NCBI GenBank assembly: GCA_016875405.1
Contig: VGRJ01000002.1
Location: 108,360 to 172,359 of the forward strand
Reading direction: 5' to 3'
Source: Deltaproteobacteria bacterium
GTDB taxonomy: Bacteria > Myxococcota_A > Polyangia > Polyangiales > Polyangiaceae
DNA: 64,000 nt
The notes below the pieces were generated by a model. The model ran no database searches and had not been told where the DNA came from. It worked only from the letters and a program-made list of their open reading frames with translations. Every line of letters begins with the position of its first letter. The stretch's first letter is position 1. Made by a program: the position numbers and the translations under genes. This document shows positions 8,682 through 16,877 of the stretch, piece by piece.

Positions 8682-9813
8682 CGGTGGAGCGGCCTTCGCC
8701 ATCCGGCGTCGAAGCTTCCTCGCGCGTCGGGGTTCGAGACGACCTGTGCGGCCCGCACGTCGCGCACGCGCTCTCGCGGCGATAGCGAAACTCGAAGAAG
8801 CGAAGTCTCAACGCGTCGTAGCGAATGAGGCGTTCGACGAGCGGGGCTCCGATGCCGAGGAGGAGCTTCACGACCTCGGTCGCCTGAAGCGAACCGATGA
8901 CGGCTGGGAGCACGCCGAGCACACCGAGCTCACCGCATGACGGCGCAGCGCCACGCGGCGGCGGCTCGGCGGAGAGGCATCGATAGCAGGGGCCTCCCGG
9001 GACGAAGGTGGTCACCTGGCCTTCGAACCGATGAATCGAGCCGTGAACGAGCGGGATGGCGTGCCGAACGCACGCCTCGTTGAGCGCGTAGCGCGTCGCA
9101 AAGTTGTCGCTCGCGTCGACCACCACGTCATAGCCCTCCACGAGCGACTCGGCGTTCGCCTCGGAGAGCCGCTCGCGATGCGGGACGACGGCGACGTCGG
9201 GATTCAGATCTCGGAGCGCGTGCACCGCGCTCGCGATCTTGGGCATCGCGATACGCGACGTGGCGTGGAGGATCTGACGCTGCAAATTTGAGACGTCGAC
9301 GACGTCATCGTCGACGACGCCCAGCGTCCCGACCCCGGCTGCGGCGAGGTACAGCGCGACAGGGCTGCCGAGCCCGCCCACGCCCACGACGAGCACGCGC
9401 GCTCGGAGCAAGCGCTCCTGCCCTGCTGGTCCGACCTCAGCCAGCGTGAGATGTCGCGCATAGCGCTCGCGCTGCGCCTCGGTGAGCGACGTAGGGTGGA
9501 CGACCGGGTTCCCGCCGGAAGCCCATCGTTCGAAGCCGCCAACGAGTGAGGCGACCCTCGAGTAGCCGAGCTCGAGCAGCGTACGCGCGGCGACGAGCGA
9601 CCGACGGCCGCTCGCGCAGTAGACGACGACGAGGGCATCGCGATGTGGCGCGACGGCCTCGATTCGCTCCTCGAAGACGCCACGCGGCACGCACTGAGCG
9701 TCGGGCAATCGCCCGAGGGCGAGCTCGTGCTCCTCACGCACGTCGACGAGCCACACGCGCTCGCCCGAATCGAGCAGAGCGCGGAGCTCGCTTGCTGCCA
9801 TCGCAGCGATCAT
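8665..9813 (-). CDS. Rhodanese-E1-like adenylyltransferase (MoeB/ThiF family)
   Basis: From ATG 9813 the protein has 382 residues. An N-terminal rhodanese domain (active-site Cys66 in VVVYCASGRR) precedes a ThiF/MoeB adenylating domain with the nucleotide motif GVGGLG (about 144-149), DDDVVDVSNLQRQ, and two CxxC pairs for zinc (CYRC and CATC). E1-like proteins activate the C-terminal glycine of a sulfur-carrier protein with ATP, and the rhodanese supplies sulfur, in molybdopterin, thiamine or thiocarboxylate pathways. In MoeZ-type proteins the rhodanese is usually C-terminal, so here the order is reversed. No small carrier gene is adjacent. A TTG at 9888 would give a longer N-terminus. Confidence 0.85.
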   Translation of the reverse strand: MIAAMAASELRALLDSGERVWLVDVREEHELALGRLPDAQCVPRGVFEERIEAVAPHRDALVVVYCASGRRSLVAARTLLELGYSRVASLVGGFERWASGGNPVVHPTSLTEAQRERYARHLTLAEVGPAGQERLLRARVLVVGVGGLGSPVALYLAAAGVGTLGVVDDDVVDVSNLQRQILHATSRIAMPKIASAVHALRDLNPDVAVVPHRERLSEANAESLVEGYDVVVDASDNFATRYALNEACVRHAIPLVHGSIHRFEGQVTTFVPGGPCYRCLSAEPPPRGAAPSCGELGVLGVLPAVIGSLQATEVVKLLLGIGAPLVERLIRYDALRLRFFEFRYRRESACATCGPHRSSRTPTREEASTPDGEGRSTVIARR

Positions 9814-9912
9814 GGACGGCGTCGATGCGCGAGGCTCATCGGGAGACGACACGGCCACGACTCTCTGGCCGGTCGCGAGGCCCGTCAAGCCAGGCGCTCG
9901 ACCATCGCGCGG

Positions 9913-12360
9913 TCAAGCCGACGCCCGCCCTGGAGCGTGCGGCGCAGGCGCGCTCGCGACGACCGAGCTTCGATGCTCCTGCGCGATCGGGAGGCCCTCG
10001 CCGTGCAGCGCGCGAAACAGACGAACCGCGGCGTCCGTGTGCGTCGTGCTGCCAGGGCCGCTCGCCGCGGGCACCAAGCAGAGGAGCTCACGCGCGAGCG
10101 CAATGGCTCCGATCCTGTCGCGAGGGGCACCCACCGTCGCGCCTAGCTTGACCTTGCGTCCGGCGACCGCGCCATTGCGCGGCTCTCGCTCCAAGTTTCG
10201 GAGCAGCGGATCGAGCCACCCCTCGCTGACGCTTGTCGCGCCATCGACGAGGACGATCACCTCGCTCGATGCAGCCTCTGCGGCGCGCCGCCACGCCTCG
10301 AGAACGTCGAGCTGGGGGGGGAACTCGCGGACCGAGACGTCACCGGCGAGGCCGGCGAGGAACGCACGCAGCTCGGAGCTGCCTCGCCGCACCGCGAGGA
10401 CCACCTCATGCGGGATGTAGCGTGGCGTGTTCGAGACGAAGGCCTCGAGACCATGCTCGGCCGCGGCGAGGTTGTCGGGGACGAGCCAAACGATTGAGCA
10501 GGAGTAGTTCGGAACCCCGTGCCCCTCGCTGGCCCTCGGGCGCGAGGGCCTCGCGGCAGACGAAGGGCTCGAGCCGGGCGGCGGCACGCTGTGCCCGACC
10601 GACAGAGGTGCGGTGCGCGCGCCCTCGAGGAATCGCGCGGCGTCGAAGCGCAGGCGGTAGAGGCCGACGATGCTCGTCGTCTCGAGAGTGCACCGGTCGG
10701 CGTTCGCGTGCTCGACGCTGTCGTCGCGCTCCAGGTACAAGCCGAGAGTCTCGGGAAGGTGCCGAAGTTCGACGTGCTCCGCAAACCGCAGCCACATGTC
10801 ATAGTCTCCGGCAACCAAGTAGCGCGCGTCGAACCAACCGACGACGTCGTGGAGCGATCGGCGCCACATCGGGTGCGGTCCGATGTGGCAGCCCTTCAGC
10901 AGGTGCCCGCGCTCGAACTCGGGCCAGCGGAAGCGTCCGACAATGGGGGCGCTGTCGGGGCCCACGTTCGGCGTGCGGGTGATGTCGGAGTCGGCGTAGA
11001 CGAGCCCTGCAGCGGGCTCGCGGTCGAGGGCGTCGGCCATTCGCTCGAGGGCGTGGGCGCGATGCCGATCGTCGGTGTTCGCGTTGGTCAGGTATCGCCC
11101 CCTCGCGAGCGCAGCCGCGCGATTCCAGGCCATGTAGACGCCCTCACGTTCGCTCGAGCGAACCACGACGACGTTCGGGTAGCGCTCGGCGTACTCGCGC
11201 GCGATCGAGAGCTCGCCCGTCGGCGACGCGCTGTCGATGATCACGATCTCGAGCTCACCCTTCGTGAACAGGGTCTGTGCGACGAGATCGTCCATGCAGC
11301 CCCTGAATACGTGCTCCGCGTTGTAGGTCGACACGAGCGCACTTACCCGTACCGACCCCTGCTCGTTCGAGCGGAGAATCGGATGACTCACCGGACAGGG
11401 GACCCGCTTCGTGACGAAGCCATCGTCAAAGCTCACCTCGCCGCGCTGCTCGCTCAAGTGAACGTCCCACACCGGGCTCAACGCGACGCAGCGATTAGGG
11501 AGCCCGTGCTTGAGGACCCGCTCGCGAACGCCCCGGACCGTGATCAACTCGTGCGTCGAAGAGAGCTCGCTCGGGGGCCTTGCGCCGCGGATCCCGCCAG
11601 TGACCGCGCGCTCCCACGCGGCCGCCCGCGAGACGGCGTCGACGAAAGGCAACAGCACCGCGCGGTAGACGGCGGGAGTCGTGAGGCTTCCTGACGACAC
11701 CTCGACAGAGAAGAGCTCTGGGCTGAACATGCGTACGCTCGCGCTGTCGAAGGCGAGGAGCGGGGCATCGCCGAACATGGCGCACCCGTCAGCGAGGTAG
11801 ACATCGCGCGAGGCGAGGTCATCGGGGCCGAAGGTGCGTCGCGGGTCGAACCCGATCGACACGCCGGCGAGCGACTCGAGCTCCGCCTCTCCGCGAGCCT
11901 CGGCATCGACCCAGGCCTCCAGCGTAGCCTCGCCGCCGTGGGTGCGTCGCACGACGATGAGCCCGGTGTCGATGGGGCCCTCGGGGCTCACTCGCCAGAG
12001 CTCAACCGCGGCGCTGCCCTCCGCGAGCGAGGCCGTCGGCCCGACCAAGTAGCGCTCGGTCGAGAGGTGGATGAGCGTGTCGATCTCCGTCCCACGTCGG
12101 AGCAGCGCGAGCATCAGCTCGGGGACGGTCTGCGCGGTCGGCGCGACCTCGGCGAGCATCAGCGGGACGAGCTGCGGCATTCGCACCGTTCGCATCGCAT
12201 CGCGCGTCTCCTCGTCGAGGCAGAGCGCATAGATGCGGTGCTCGTCATCCTCGTGTTCGAAGATCGACTCGATGAGCGCCATGCCTCGCGCAAGGTTCTC
12301 GGCGTCGCAGAGGAGCGAATAGCCACGCAGGCTACGAAGTTCGTGGTGCTGGGTCGACAT
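9913..12360 (-). CDS. Multi-module glycosyltransferase (GT2 domain with GT8-like N-terminal module)
   Basis: This 815-residue protein starts at ATG 12360 with an AGGA Shine-Dalgarno. It has three modules. Residues 10-110 resemble the degenerate nucleotide-sugar fold seen at the N-terminus of some glycosyltransferases (SLLCDAENLARGMALI, YALCLDEETRDAM). Residues about 338-560 are a family-2 glycosyltransferase (VSALVSTYNAEHVFRGCMDDL, IVIIDSASPTGE, and the acidic metal site around NTDD 428-431). Residues about 650-780 resemble a second, diverged GT2 module. It probably transfers sugars to a surface polymer or glycoprotein at the membrane face. It follows the CgeB-like gene by eight bases and forms an operon with it. 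Confidence 0.8.
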   Translation of the reverse strand: MSTQHHELRSLRGYSLLCDAENLARGMALIESIFEHEDDEHRIYALCLDEETRDAMRTVRMPQLVPLMLAEVAPTAQTVPELMLALLRRGTEIDTLIHLSTERYLVGPTASLAEGSAAVELWRVSPEGPIDTGLIVVRRTHGGEATLEAWVDAEARGEAELESLAGVSIGFDPRRTFGPDDLASRDVYLADGCAMFGDAPLLAFDSASVRMFSPELFSVEVSSGSLTTPAVYRAVLLPFVDAVSRAAAWERAVTGGIRGARPPSELSSTHELITVRGVRERVLKHGLPNRCVALSPVWDVHLSEQRGEVSFDDGFVTKRVPCPVSHPILRSNEQGSVRVSALVSTYNAEHVFRGCMDDLVAQTLFTKGELEIVIIDSASPTGELSIAREYAERYPNVVVVRSSEREGVYMAWNRAAALARGRYLTNANTDDRHRAHALERMADALDREPAAGLVYADSDITRTPNVGPDSAPIVGRFRWPEFERGHLLKGCHIGPHPMWRRSLHDVVGWFDARYLVAGDYDMWLRFAEHVELRHLPETLGLYLERDDSVEHANADRCTLETTSIVGLYRLRFDAARFLEGARTAPLSVGHSVPPPGSSPSSAARPSRPRASEGHGVPNYSCSIVWLVPDNLAAAEHGLEAFVSNTPRYIPHEVVLAVRRGSSELRAFLAGLAGDVSVREFPPQLDVLEAWRRAAEAASSEVIVLVDGATSVSEGWLDPLLRNLEREPRNGAVAGRKVKLGATVGAPRDRIGAIALARELLCLVPAASGPGSTTHTDAAVRLFRALHGEGLPIAQEHRSSVVASAPAPHAPGRASA

Positions 12361-12368
12361 GGGGTCCT

Positions 12369-13493
12369 TCAGGCTCCTTCCGCGCCGCTCGCGGCGCGTC
12401 GTACGGGGATGGCAGCATCGATCGCGCGAGGACGAGATGCCCTCCTCGACCGGACATGGTCCTCGAGCGCGCGCTCGAAGATCGCGGAGAGCATTGCGCC
12501 CTGAGCCGCGGAGCCTCGCTCGCGGAGGCAACGCTGCCGACCGGCCTTCGCGATCGAAGCCGCCCGATCTGGATGCGCGAGGTAGTGACGCACGAGTCCG
12601 ACGCACTCCTCGGGAGACCGATACGTGACGACCTCCTCGCCAATGGAGAGCACGTCGTCGATATCCACCCGTTCGTCGACGAGCACGAGCGCGCCCGCCG
12701 ATGCCGCCTCGAGCAGCGCGAGGTTCCCCGTACGAGCGCCGTAGGATGCGTCGTGCGCAACGACGACGACCTTGGTGTCGGCCATCACCTCGAGCCGGGA
12801 ACGGAGCCCCGCTTCGCCTTGCGCCAGTGGTGTGCCCAGGACGGTCGCGAACGCGCGCTCGAGCGCCGCTCGAACGTCGCTCGACGCGGCGAGAGCTCGT
12901 GTGTCCGACCCGCGCAGAGCAATCGTCCGGCTTCGCTCGGCGAAGTCGGAGGAGGACGAGGCGGAGAGGGGCGTCGCGTCGCCGAGGTGCCCCATCGCGA
13001 AGGGGTCACGCGCGACCCGAGCGCCGCCACTCGCGTCGATGACCCCGTCACGTTTCGTGAGGACGAGGTCGTAGGACGCCCATGGAAACGAGCGCTCCGC
13101 CTCATCGTCGAGCCGCCCGACGAGCACGCCGACGTCCGCGCGAACCGCCGCGAGGAAGACGCGAGGGGCCGCGTGGACGTCACCGACGAACAGAACGTCA
13201 GGCGAGAGCCTCCGCACCTGCTCGATCGCGACGGCGAGCCCGTGCTGCACGACGCCGGTCTCGCGAGCCCACGCTCGCTGCGCGGACTCGTCGTTCACGA
13301 AGAGCTCGCTCGCGATCCACCCTGCGGCGCGCAGCCCCGGAGCCGTCGAGCCGCGGTCGTCTTCGAACGCTCGCCGCGCCAGCTCGTGCTGTTCGCCGTA
13401 GCTCGCGAATTCGCAGCTCGTCCGGGACGACACGAGGCGGTCCTTGGCGACGTCCGACAGAAACTCGATGAAGGCGATCCTACGCACGAGCAC
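12369..13493 (-). CDS. CgeB-like glycosyltransferase family 1 protein
   Basis: This 374-residue protein starts with GTG 13493. The C-terminal half carries the typical spore-maturation/CgeB and GT1 pattern: VVVVAHDASYGARTGNLALLEAASAGALVLVD, then EEVVTYRSPEECVGLVRHYLAHPDRAASIAKAGRQRCL. The N-terminal half holds a Rossmann-like segment with no motif I can place. It probably transfers a nucleotide-activated sugar. It is the first gene of a two-gene operon with the GT2 protein, and a 308-base divergent region separates it from the TPR gene at 13802. Confidence 0.75.
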   Translation of the reverse strand: MLVRRIAFIEFLSDVAKDRLVSSRTSCEFASYGEQHELARRAFEDDRGSTAPGLRAAGWIASELFVNDESAQRAWARETGVVQHGLAVAIEQVRRLSPDVLFVGDVHAAPRVFLAAVRADVGVLVGRLDDEAERSFPWASYDLVLTKRDGVIDASGGARVARDPFAMGHLGDATPLSASSSSDFAERSRTIALRGSDTRALAASSDVRAALERAFATVLGTPLAQGEAGLRSRLEVMADTKVVVVAHDASYGARTGNLALLEAASAGALVLVDERVDIDDVLSIGEEVVTYRSPEECVGLVRHYLAHPDRAASIAKAGRQRCLRERGSAAQGAMLSAIFERALEDHVRSRRASRPRAIDAAIPVRRAASGAEGA

Positions 13494-13801
13494 CCGGCAT
13501 TTCTCGCGCGAGTCACTGCAACCAAGGTGCCAATCGCCGAACTGCCGAATGCTCCGCGTTTCGTGGCTTCAAACCGCGCGCCGCGCACGAACCGTCAACC
13601 GCTTGACGAGCCGCGCCGTCAGGGGCCTGGCGATCGATCCTCGGAGCGAGCAAACGATCGACAAAATTGGGGAATCGCGAAGCCAATTCGCGCTGGCATC
13701 GATCTTGAAACACTCGGTCATGCGACTCGTTCTCCGCATGCGCCCTCACGGCCATACGGCAACTCCCTCGAGCAAGCCGCGACCATTTCCAGGAGAGCCC
13801 C
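13494..13801. other. Divergent intergenic region of 308 bases
   Basis: This gap lies between the CgeB-like glycosyltransferase (minus strand) and the first TPR gene (plus strand). It holds no supported gene. It contains an inverted repeat at 13593-13608, a weak sigma-54-like sequence at 13694-13708, and a strong AGGAGAG Shine-Dalgarno just before 13802. Promoters for both directions probably lie here. Confidence 0.5.
13593..13608. promoter_or_regulatory. Inverted repeat, possible operator
   Basis: CGTCAA at 13593-13598 and TTGACG at 13603-13608 form a perfect six-base inverted repeat with spacer CCGC, sitting in the divergent region. The position suits a regulator-binding site for one or both genes. 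This is inference: no matching site or regulator is identified. Confidence 0.25.
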
Positions 13802-14518
13802 ATGAACTTCCTCGCGACCCCCAACCGAATCGGCCTCGCCGCCGACCCCGAGACGCCAAACGCTTGGTGGGAGCTCGACGCTCCCGACGCGCACGCAGCA
13901 CCCGTCGTGCCCGTCCCGACCGAGCAGCCTTCGACCGCGAAGGCCGAGACCGCGGCCCCTGCGTCGCCGCTGCTCGCGCTCTTCAACCGCGCCGAGAAGG
14001 CCGCGACGAACGGCGACTGGCAGACCGCGGCGGAGCTCTTCCTCACGATGGTCGAAGAGAATCCGACCTTCGGGCCTGGCTACGTCGGCCTCGCCTCGGC
14101 GTCGTTCGCCCTAGGCGACGTGACGACCGGGGCCATGGCCCTCGAGCACGCGATCACCCTCTACCCGACGAACCCCGTGCTGCACTCGCAGCTCGGCGTC
14201 GCTCTCGCCCACAGCGGTCACCTCGAGCGCGCGCAGCAAGCGTTCCTGAAGGTCCTCGACCTCGAGCCTGAGAACGTCGACGCCATCGTGAGCCTCGCGC
14301 ACCTCTGCCGTGCCACCAAGCACTACGTCGAGGCCGTCGAGTTGCTTGACCAGGCGCACCGCCTCGAGCCGACGAACCCGAACGTCATCGGTGCGATCGG
14401 GACTTGTGCGCTCGACCTCGGCGACGAGCAGGGCGGGCGCGCCTCGTACCAGAAGTTGCTGATGCTTGCCCCTGATCACACCGAGACGCGCATGCTCGGC
14501 GAGCGCATCCACGGCTGA
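13802..14518 (+). CDS. TPR-repeat protein
   Basis: This 238-residue protein has a strong AGGAGAG ribosome-binding site upstream of ATG 13802. A Pro/Ala-rich N-terminal stretch of about 60 residues is followed by four or five TPR-like repeats (LFNRAEKAATNGDWQTAAEL, YVGLASASFALGDVTTGAMAL, HSQLGVALAHSGHLERAQQAFLK and a fourth near residue 170). TPRs mediate protein interactions. The repeats align closely with the C-terminal half of the next gene, so the pair looks like a local duplication. The location opposite the glycosyltransferase operon suggests a role with glycosylation or surface export (inference). Confidence 0.75.
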   Translation: MNFLATPNRIGLAADPETPNAWWELDAPDAHAAPVVPVPTEQPSTAKAETAAPASPLLALFNRAEKAATNGDWQTAAELFLTMVEENPTFGPGYVGLASASFALGDVTTGAMALEHAITLYPTNPVLHSQLGVALAHSGHLERAQQAFLKVLDLEPENVDAIVSLAHLCRATKHYVEAVELLDQAHRLEPTNPNVIGAIGTCALDLGDEQGGRASYQKLLMLAPDHTETRMLGERIHG

Positions 14519-14536
14519 GCTCTCCACGGTCTCTCC

Positions 14537-16351
14537 ATGCGAGCCGCGAAGACCGCCCAACGCCATGTCGCTTGCGTCCTCGACGCGAGCTGCGTGGCGT
14601 CGCTCGTTGCGGTTCACGAGCGGCTCGAGCAAGATCATCCGAGCGGCTTTACGCTGTCGATCTTCTGCCGTGACGAGCTCAGTCGCGCCGTCTTGCGCGA
14701 GTGCGCTCTCCCCGGGGTTTCGCTCATCGGAAGGCACGAGCTCAAGGCGGTCCCTACGACCTCCCCTTTCGCAGAGCCGCCACTCACGGCGTGCATCGAT
14801 TGGCTCGCGCACCGCGCCGGCGCAGCCGCTGTCGTCGAGCCAATCGATCTCGACGAGCACCTTCGCACGATCGCCGGCGGGCTCGAGTCTCACCGTCTCG
14901 CCGCGCGCTCGCTCGCGTCGCGCTTCCCCTACCTGCCGAACCAGGAGGAGCCGCGCGTGAGCACCCCTCCTCGCCCTACGAGGCCAACGCCGATGCCGCT
15001 TCACATTACCACCGTCAACCCCTTCCCTGCGCGTGCGTCCGCTCCTGCGGCCATGGCACCCGACACACCGAACCGCACGAGCGTGCGCGACGCGATCGCG
15101 CGAGCGGGGATGGATGCGCCGCTCTTCGCGGCCCTCTCCGGTGTCAGCCACGCGCTCACGGCGGCCTTCGGCGCCTCGCACACGGAAGCAGCCCGGGCGG
15201 TGCTGATGTCGCTCGTCGCCGACGCCCTCGAAGGTCGCGCGGACCACGCGGGCGGGCAACCCGTCAACGCCGCGCCGAAGACGTCGGCAGCCGAGGCCCG
15301 AGCCCCGAAGACGTGGGTGGCCCCGCCCTCGGCGACGCCGAACGATCGCGAGCCTGAGCCCATCACGAGCGAGCGCGTCCAATCGCTCGTCAAGCTGATC
15401 GAGCACGCCGCCGCCGCAGACAACCTCGACGCCGCGGACCGCTACGTGGGCAAGCTGATGGACCTGCGCCCGACCGACCCGGATGTCCGCTTGACCGCCG
15501 GGCACCTCGCGATGCGGCGCGGCCGCCTCCGCTCCGCCGAAGAGCACTTCGTACGCGCGGGGCTCTTTTCTTCGGAAGCTGGCAGCGACGTGAAGACCGA
15601 CGTCGCGACCGCCTTCGTGGCCCTGGCGCGCAGCTGGCTCGCCTCGTCGGAGTCCGACCTCGCTCGCCTCGACGTGCAACGCGCTCTACGCCTCGCGCCT
15701 GACCATGAAGAGGCGCGCGCCTTGGACGAGGAGATCGCAACCGGCCGCGTCGGCGGTGCCCGCGACGCGCGCGAGACCGCGACCCGTGACGCGCTGTTCG
15801 CGCAGGGTGAGAAGGCCGCTGCGGCAGGAGACTGGCCGAAGGCCCTCGACGTGTTCTCGTCGATCCTCACGCAGCACGCGACGTTCGTCCCGGCGCAAGT
15901 CGGTTGGGCTTCGGCGTGCCTCGCGCTCGGCCGCATCGATGAAGGGCTCGACGCGCTCGGACGCGCCTGCCAGCTCGACCTCACGAACGTCGCGCTCCAC
16001 GTGCAGCTCGGCGCGCTCTACCTGCAGTCGTCGAAGCTCGAAGCCGCGCACGCGCTCTTTGAGGGCCTCGCCTCGACGTGCCCCGAGTCCGTGGACGCCC
16101 GGCTCGGGCTCGCAGAGTCGCATCGGCTCGCGGGCCGCCCTCTCGACGCGATCAACATCCTCGAGCGCGCCCATCGAGAGCGCTCCGACGAGCCCGCGTT
16201 CATCGCCGCCATCGGGATGTTGGCCGCCGAGCTCGGAGACCGAGAGGCCGCCGCGACCGCGCTTGAGACCCTGAGGGCGATGGCGCCAGAGCACCCTCGA
16301 ACGATGGCGCTCGAGACCTCTCTTCGGGGCGTCGAGGCGTTCGCGCCCTGA
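14537..16351 (+). CDS. TPR protein with GT8-like N-terminal module
   Basis: This 604-residue protein starts at ATG 14537, 18 bases after the previous stop, with no clear Shine-Dalgarno. Residues 10-120 look like the N-terminal fold of the GT2 protein at 9913 (CVLDASCVASLVAVHERLEQ, LSIFCRDELSRAVLRECALPGVSLIGRHEL). No transferase active-site motif follows. After a Pro/Ala-rich spacer come two TPR blocks (about residues 280-400 and 415-600); the second is the part duplicated in the preceding gene. It may be a scaffold that uses the first domain to recognise a sugar-nucleotide or glycosyltransferase partner (inference). Confidence 0.7.
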   Translation: MRAAKTAQRHVACVLDASCVASLVAVHERLEQDHPSGFTLSIFCRDELSRAVLRECALPGVSLIGRHELKAVPTTSPFAEPPLTACIDWLAHRAGAAAVVEPIDLDEHLRTIAGGLESHRLAARSLASRFPYLPNQEEPRVSTPPRPTRPTPMPLHITTVNPFPARASAPAAMAPDTPNRTSVRDAIARAGMDAPLFAALSGVSHALTAAFGASHTEAARAVLMSLVADALEGRADHAGGQPVNAAPKTSAAEARAPKTWVAPPSATPNDREPEPITSERVQSLVKLIEHAAAADNLDAADRYVGKLMDLRPTDPDVRLTAGHLAMRRGRLRSAEEHFVRAGLFSSEAGSDVKTDVATAFVALARSWLASSESDLARLDVQRALRLAPDHEEARALDEEIATGRVGGARDARETATRDALFAQGEKAAAAGDWPKALDVFSSILTQHATFVPAQVGWASACLALGRIDEGLDALGRACQLDLTNVALHVQLGALYLQSSKLEAAHALFEGLASTCPESVDARLGLAESHRLAGRPLDAINILERAHRERSDEPAFIAAIGMLAAELGDREAAATALETLRAMAPEHPRTMALETSLRGVEAFAP

Positions 16352-16385
16352 TCCGCTCTCCCGTCTGCACGTGTAGAGTGCGCGC

Positions 16386-16871
16386 ATGTCGGACGTGACG
16401 AAGGATGACTTCAAGAAGGTAATGGGCTCGTTTGCGGCGGGCGTCACCGTGGTGACGACGCTCGACGCCGAGGGGAGGGCCGTTGGCTTGACCGCGACGG
16501 CGTTCAGCTCCCTCTCGATGGAGCCCCCGCTGTGCCTCGTCTGCGTGCACCGAAACGGGACGAGCCACGATGCGCTCGTCGCTTCGCGTCGCTTCGCGGT
16601 GAACCTGCTGACCGCCGAGCAGGTCGAGCTTTCCAATCGGTTCGCGTCGCGCGCCGACGACAAGTTCGCAGACGTTCCGCATCGCCCGGGAGATGCGACG
16701 GGCTGCGCGCTCCTCGACGGCGCGCTCGCGAGCATGGAATGTGAGGTCGTCGACGTCTTCCCGGGGGGCGATCATTCGATCTTCGTGGGCAGGCTCGCCA
16801 CCGTCTCGGTCGCCGACGGCCGCCCCCTGCTGTACTGGCGCGGCGGCTATCGTCAGCTCGCCGACGGCTGA
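16386..16871 (+). CDS. Flavin reductase-like FMN-binding protein
   Basis: This 161-residue protein has the FMN-binding split-barrel pattern of flavin reductases: FKKVMGSFAAGVTVVTT, GLTATAFSSLSMEPPLCLVCV, SRRFAVNLLTAEQVELSNRFA and a final LLYWRGGYR. Such proteins reduce FMN or FAD with NAD(P)H and often feed a two-component monooxygenase. No monooxygenase is adjacent, so the partner is unknown. The gene is short and complete and converges on the GspE-like gene with a six-base gap. Confidence 0.85.
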   Translation: MSDVTKDDFKKVMGSFAAGVTVVTTLDAEGRAVGLTATAFSSLSMEPPLCLVCVHRNGTSHDALVASRRFAVNLLTAEQVELSNRFASRADDKFADVPHRPGDATGCALLDGALASMECEVVDVFPGGDHSIFVGRLATVSVADGRPLLYWRGGYRQLADG

Positions 16872-16877
16872 TCTTCG

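Noticed and set aside
13694..13708. TGGCA...TTGAA sequence resembling a sigma-54 promoter
   Set aside because: The key GC of the -12 element is GA and the -24 element is TGGCAT, so it is too weak to list as a promoter without expression data.
12456..13805. A 449-residue plus-strand frame across the CgeB-like gene
   Set aside because: Arg/Val-rich shadow of the minus-strand gene; no domain seen.
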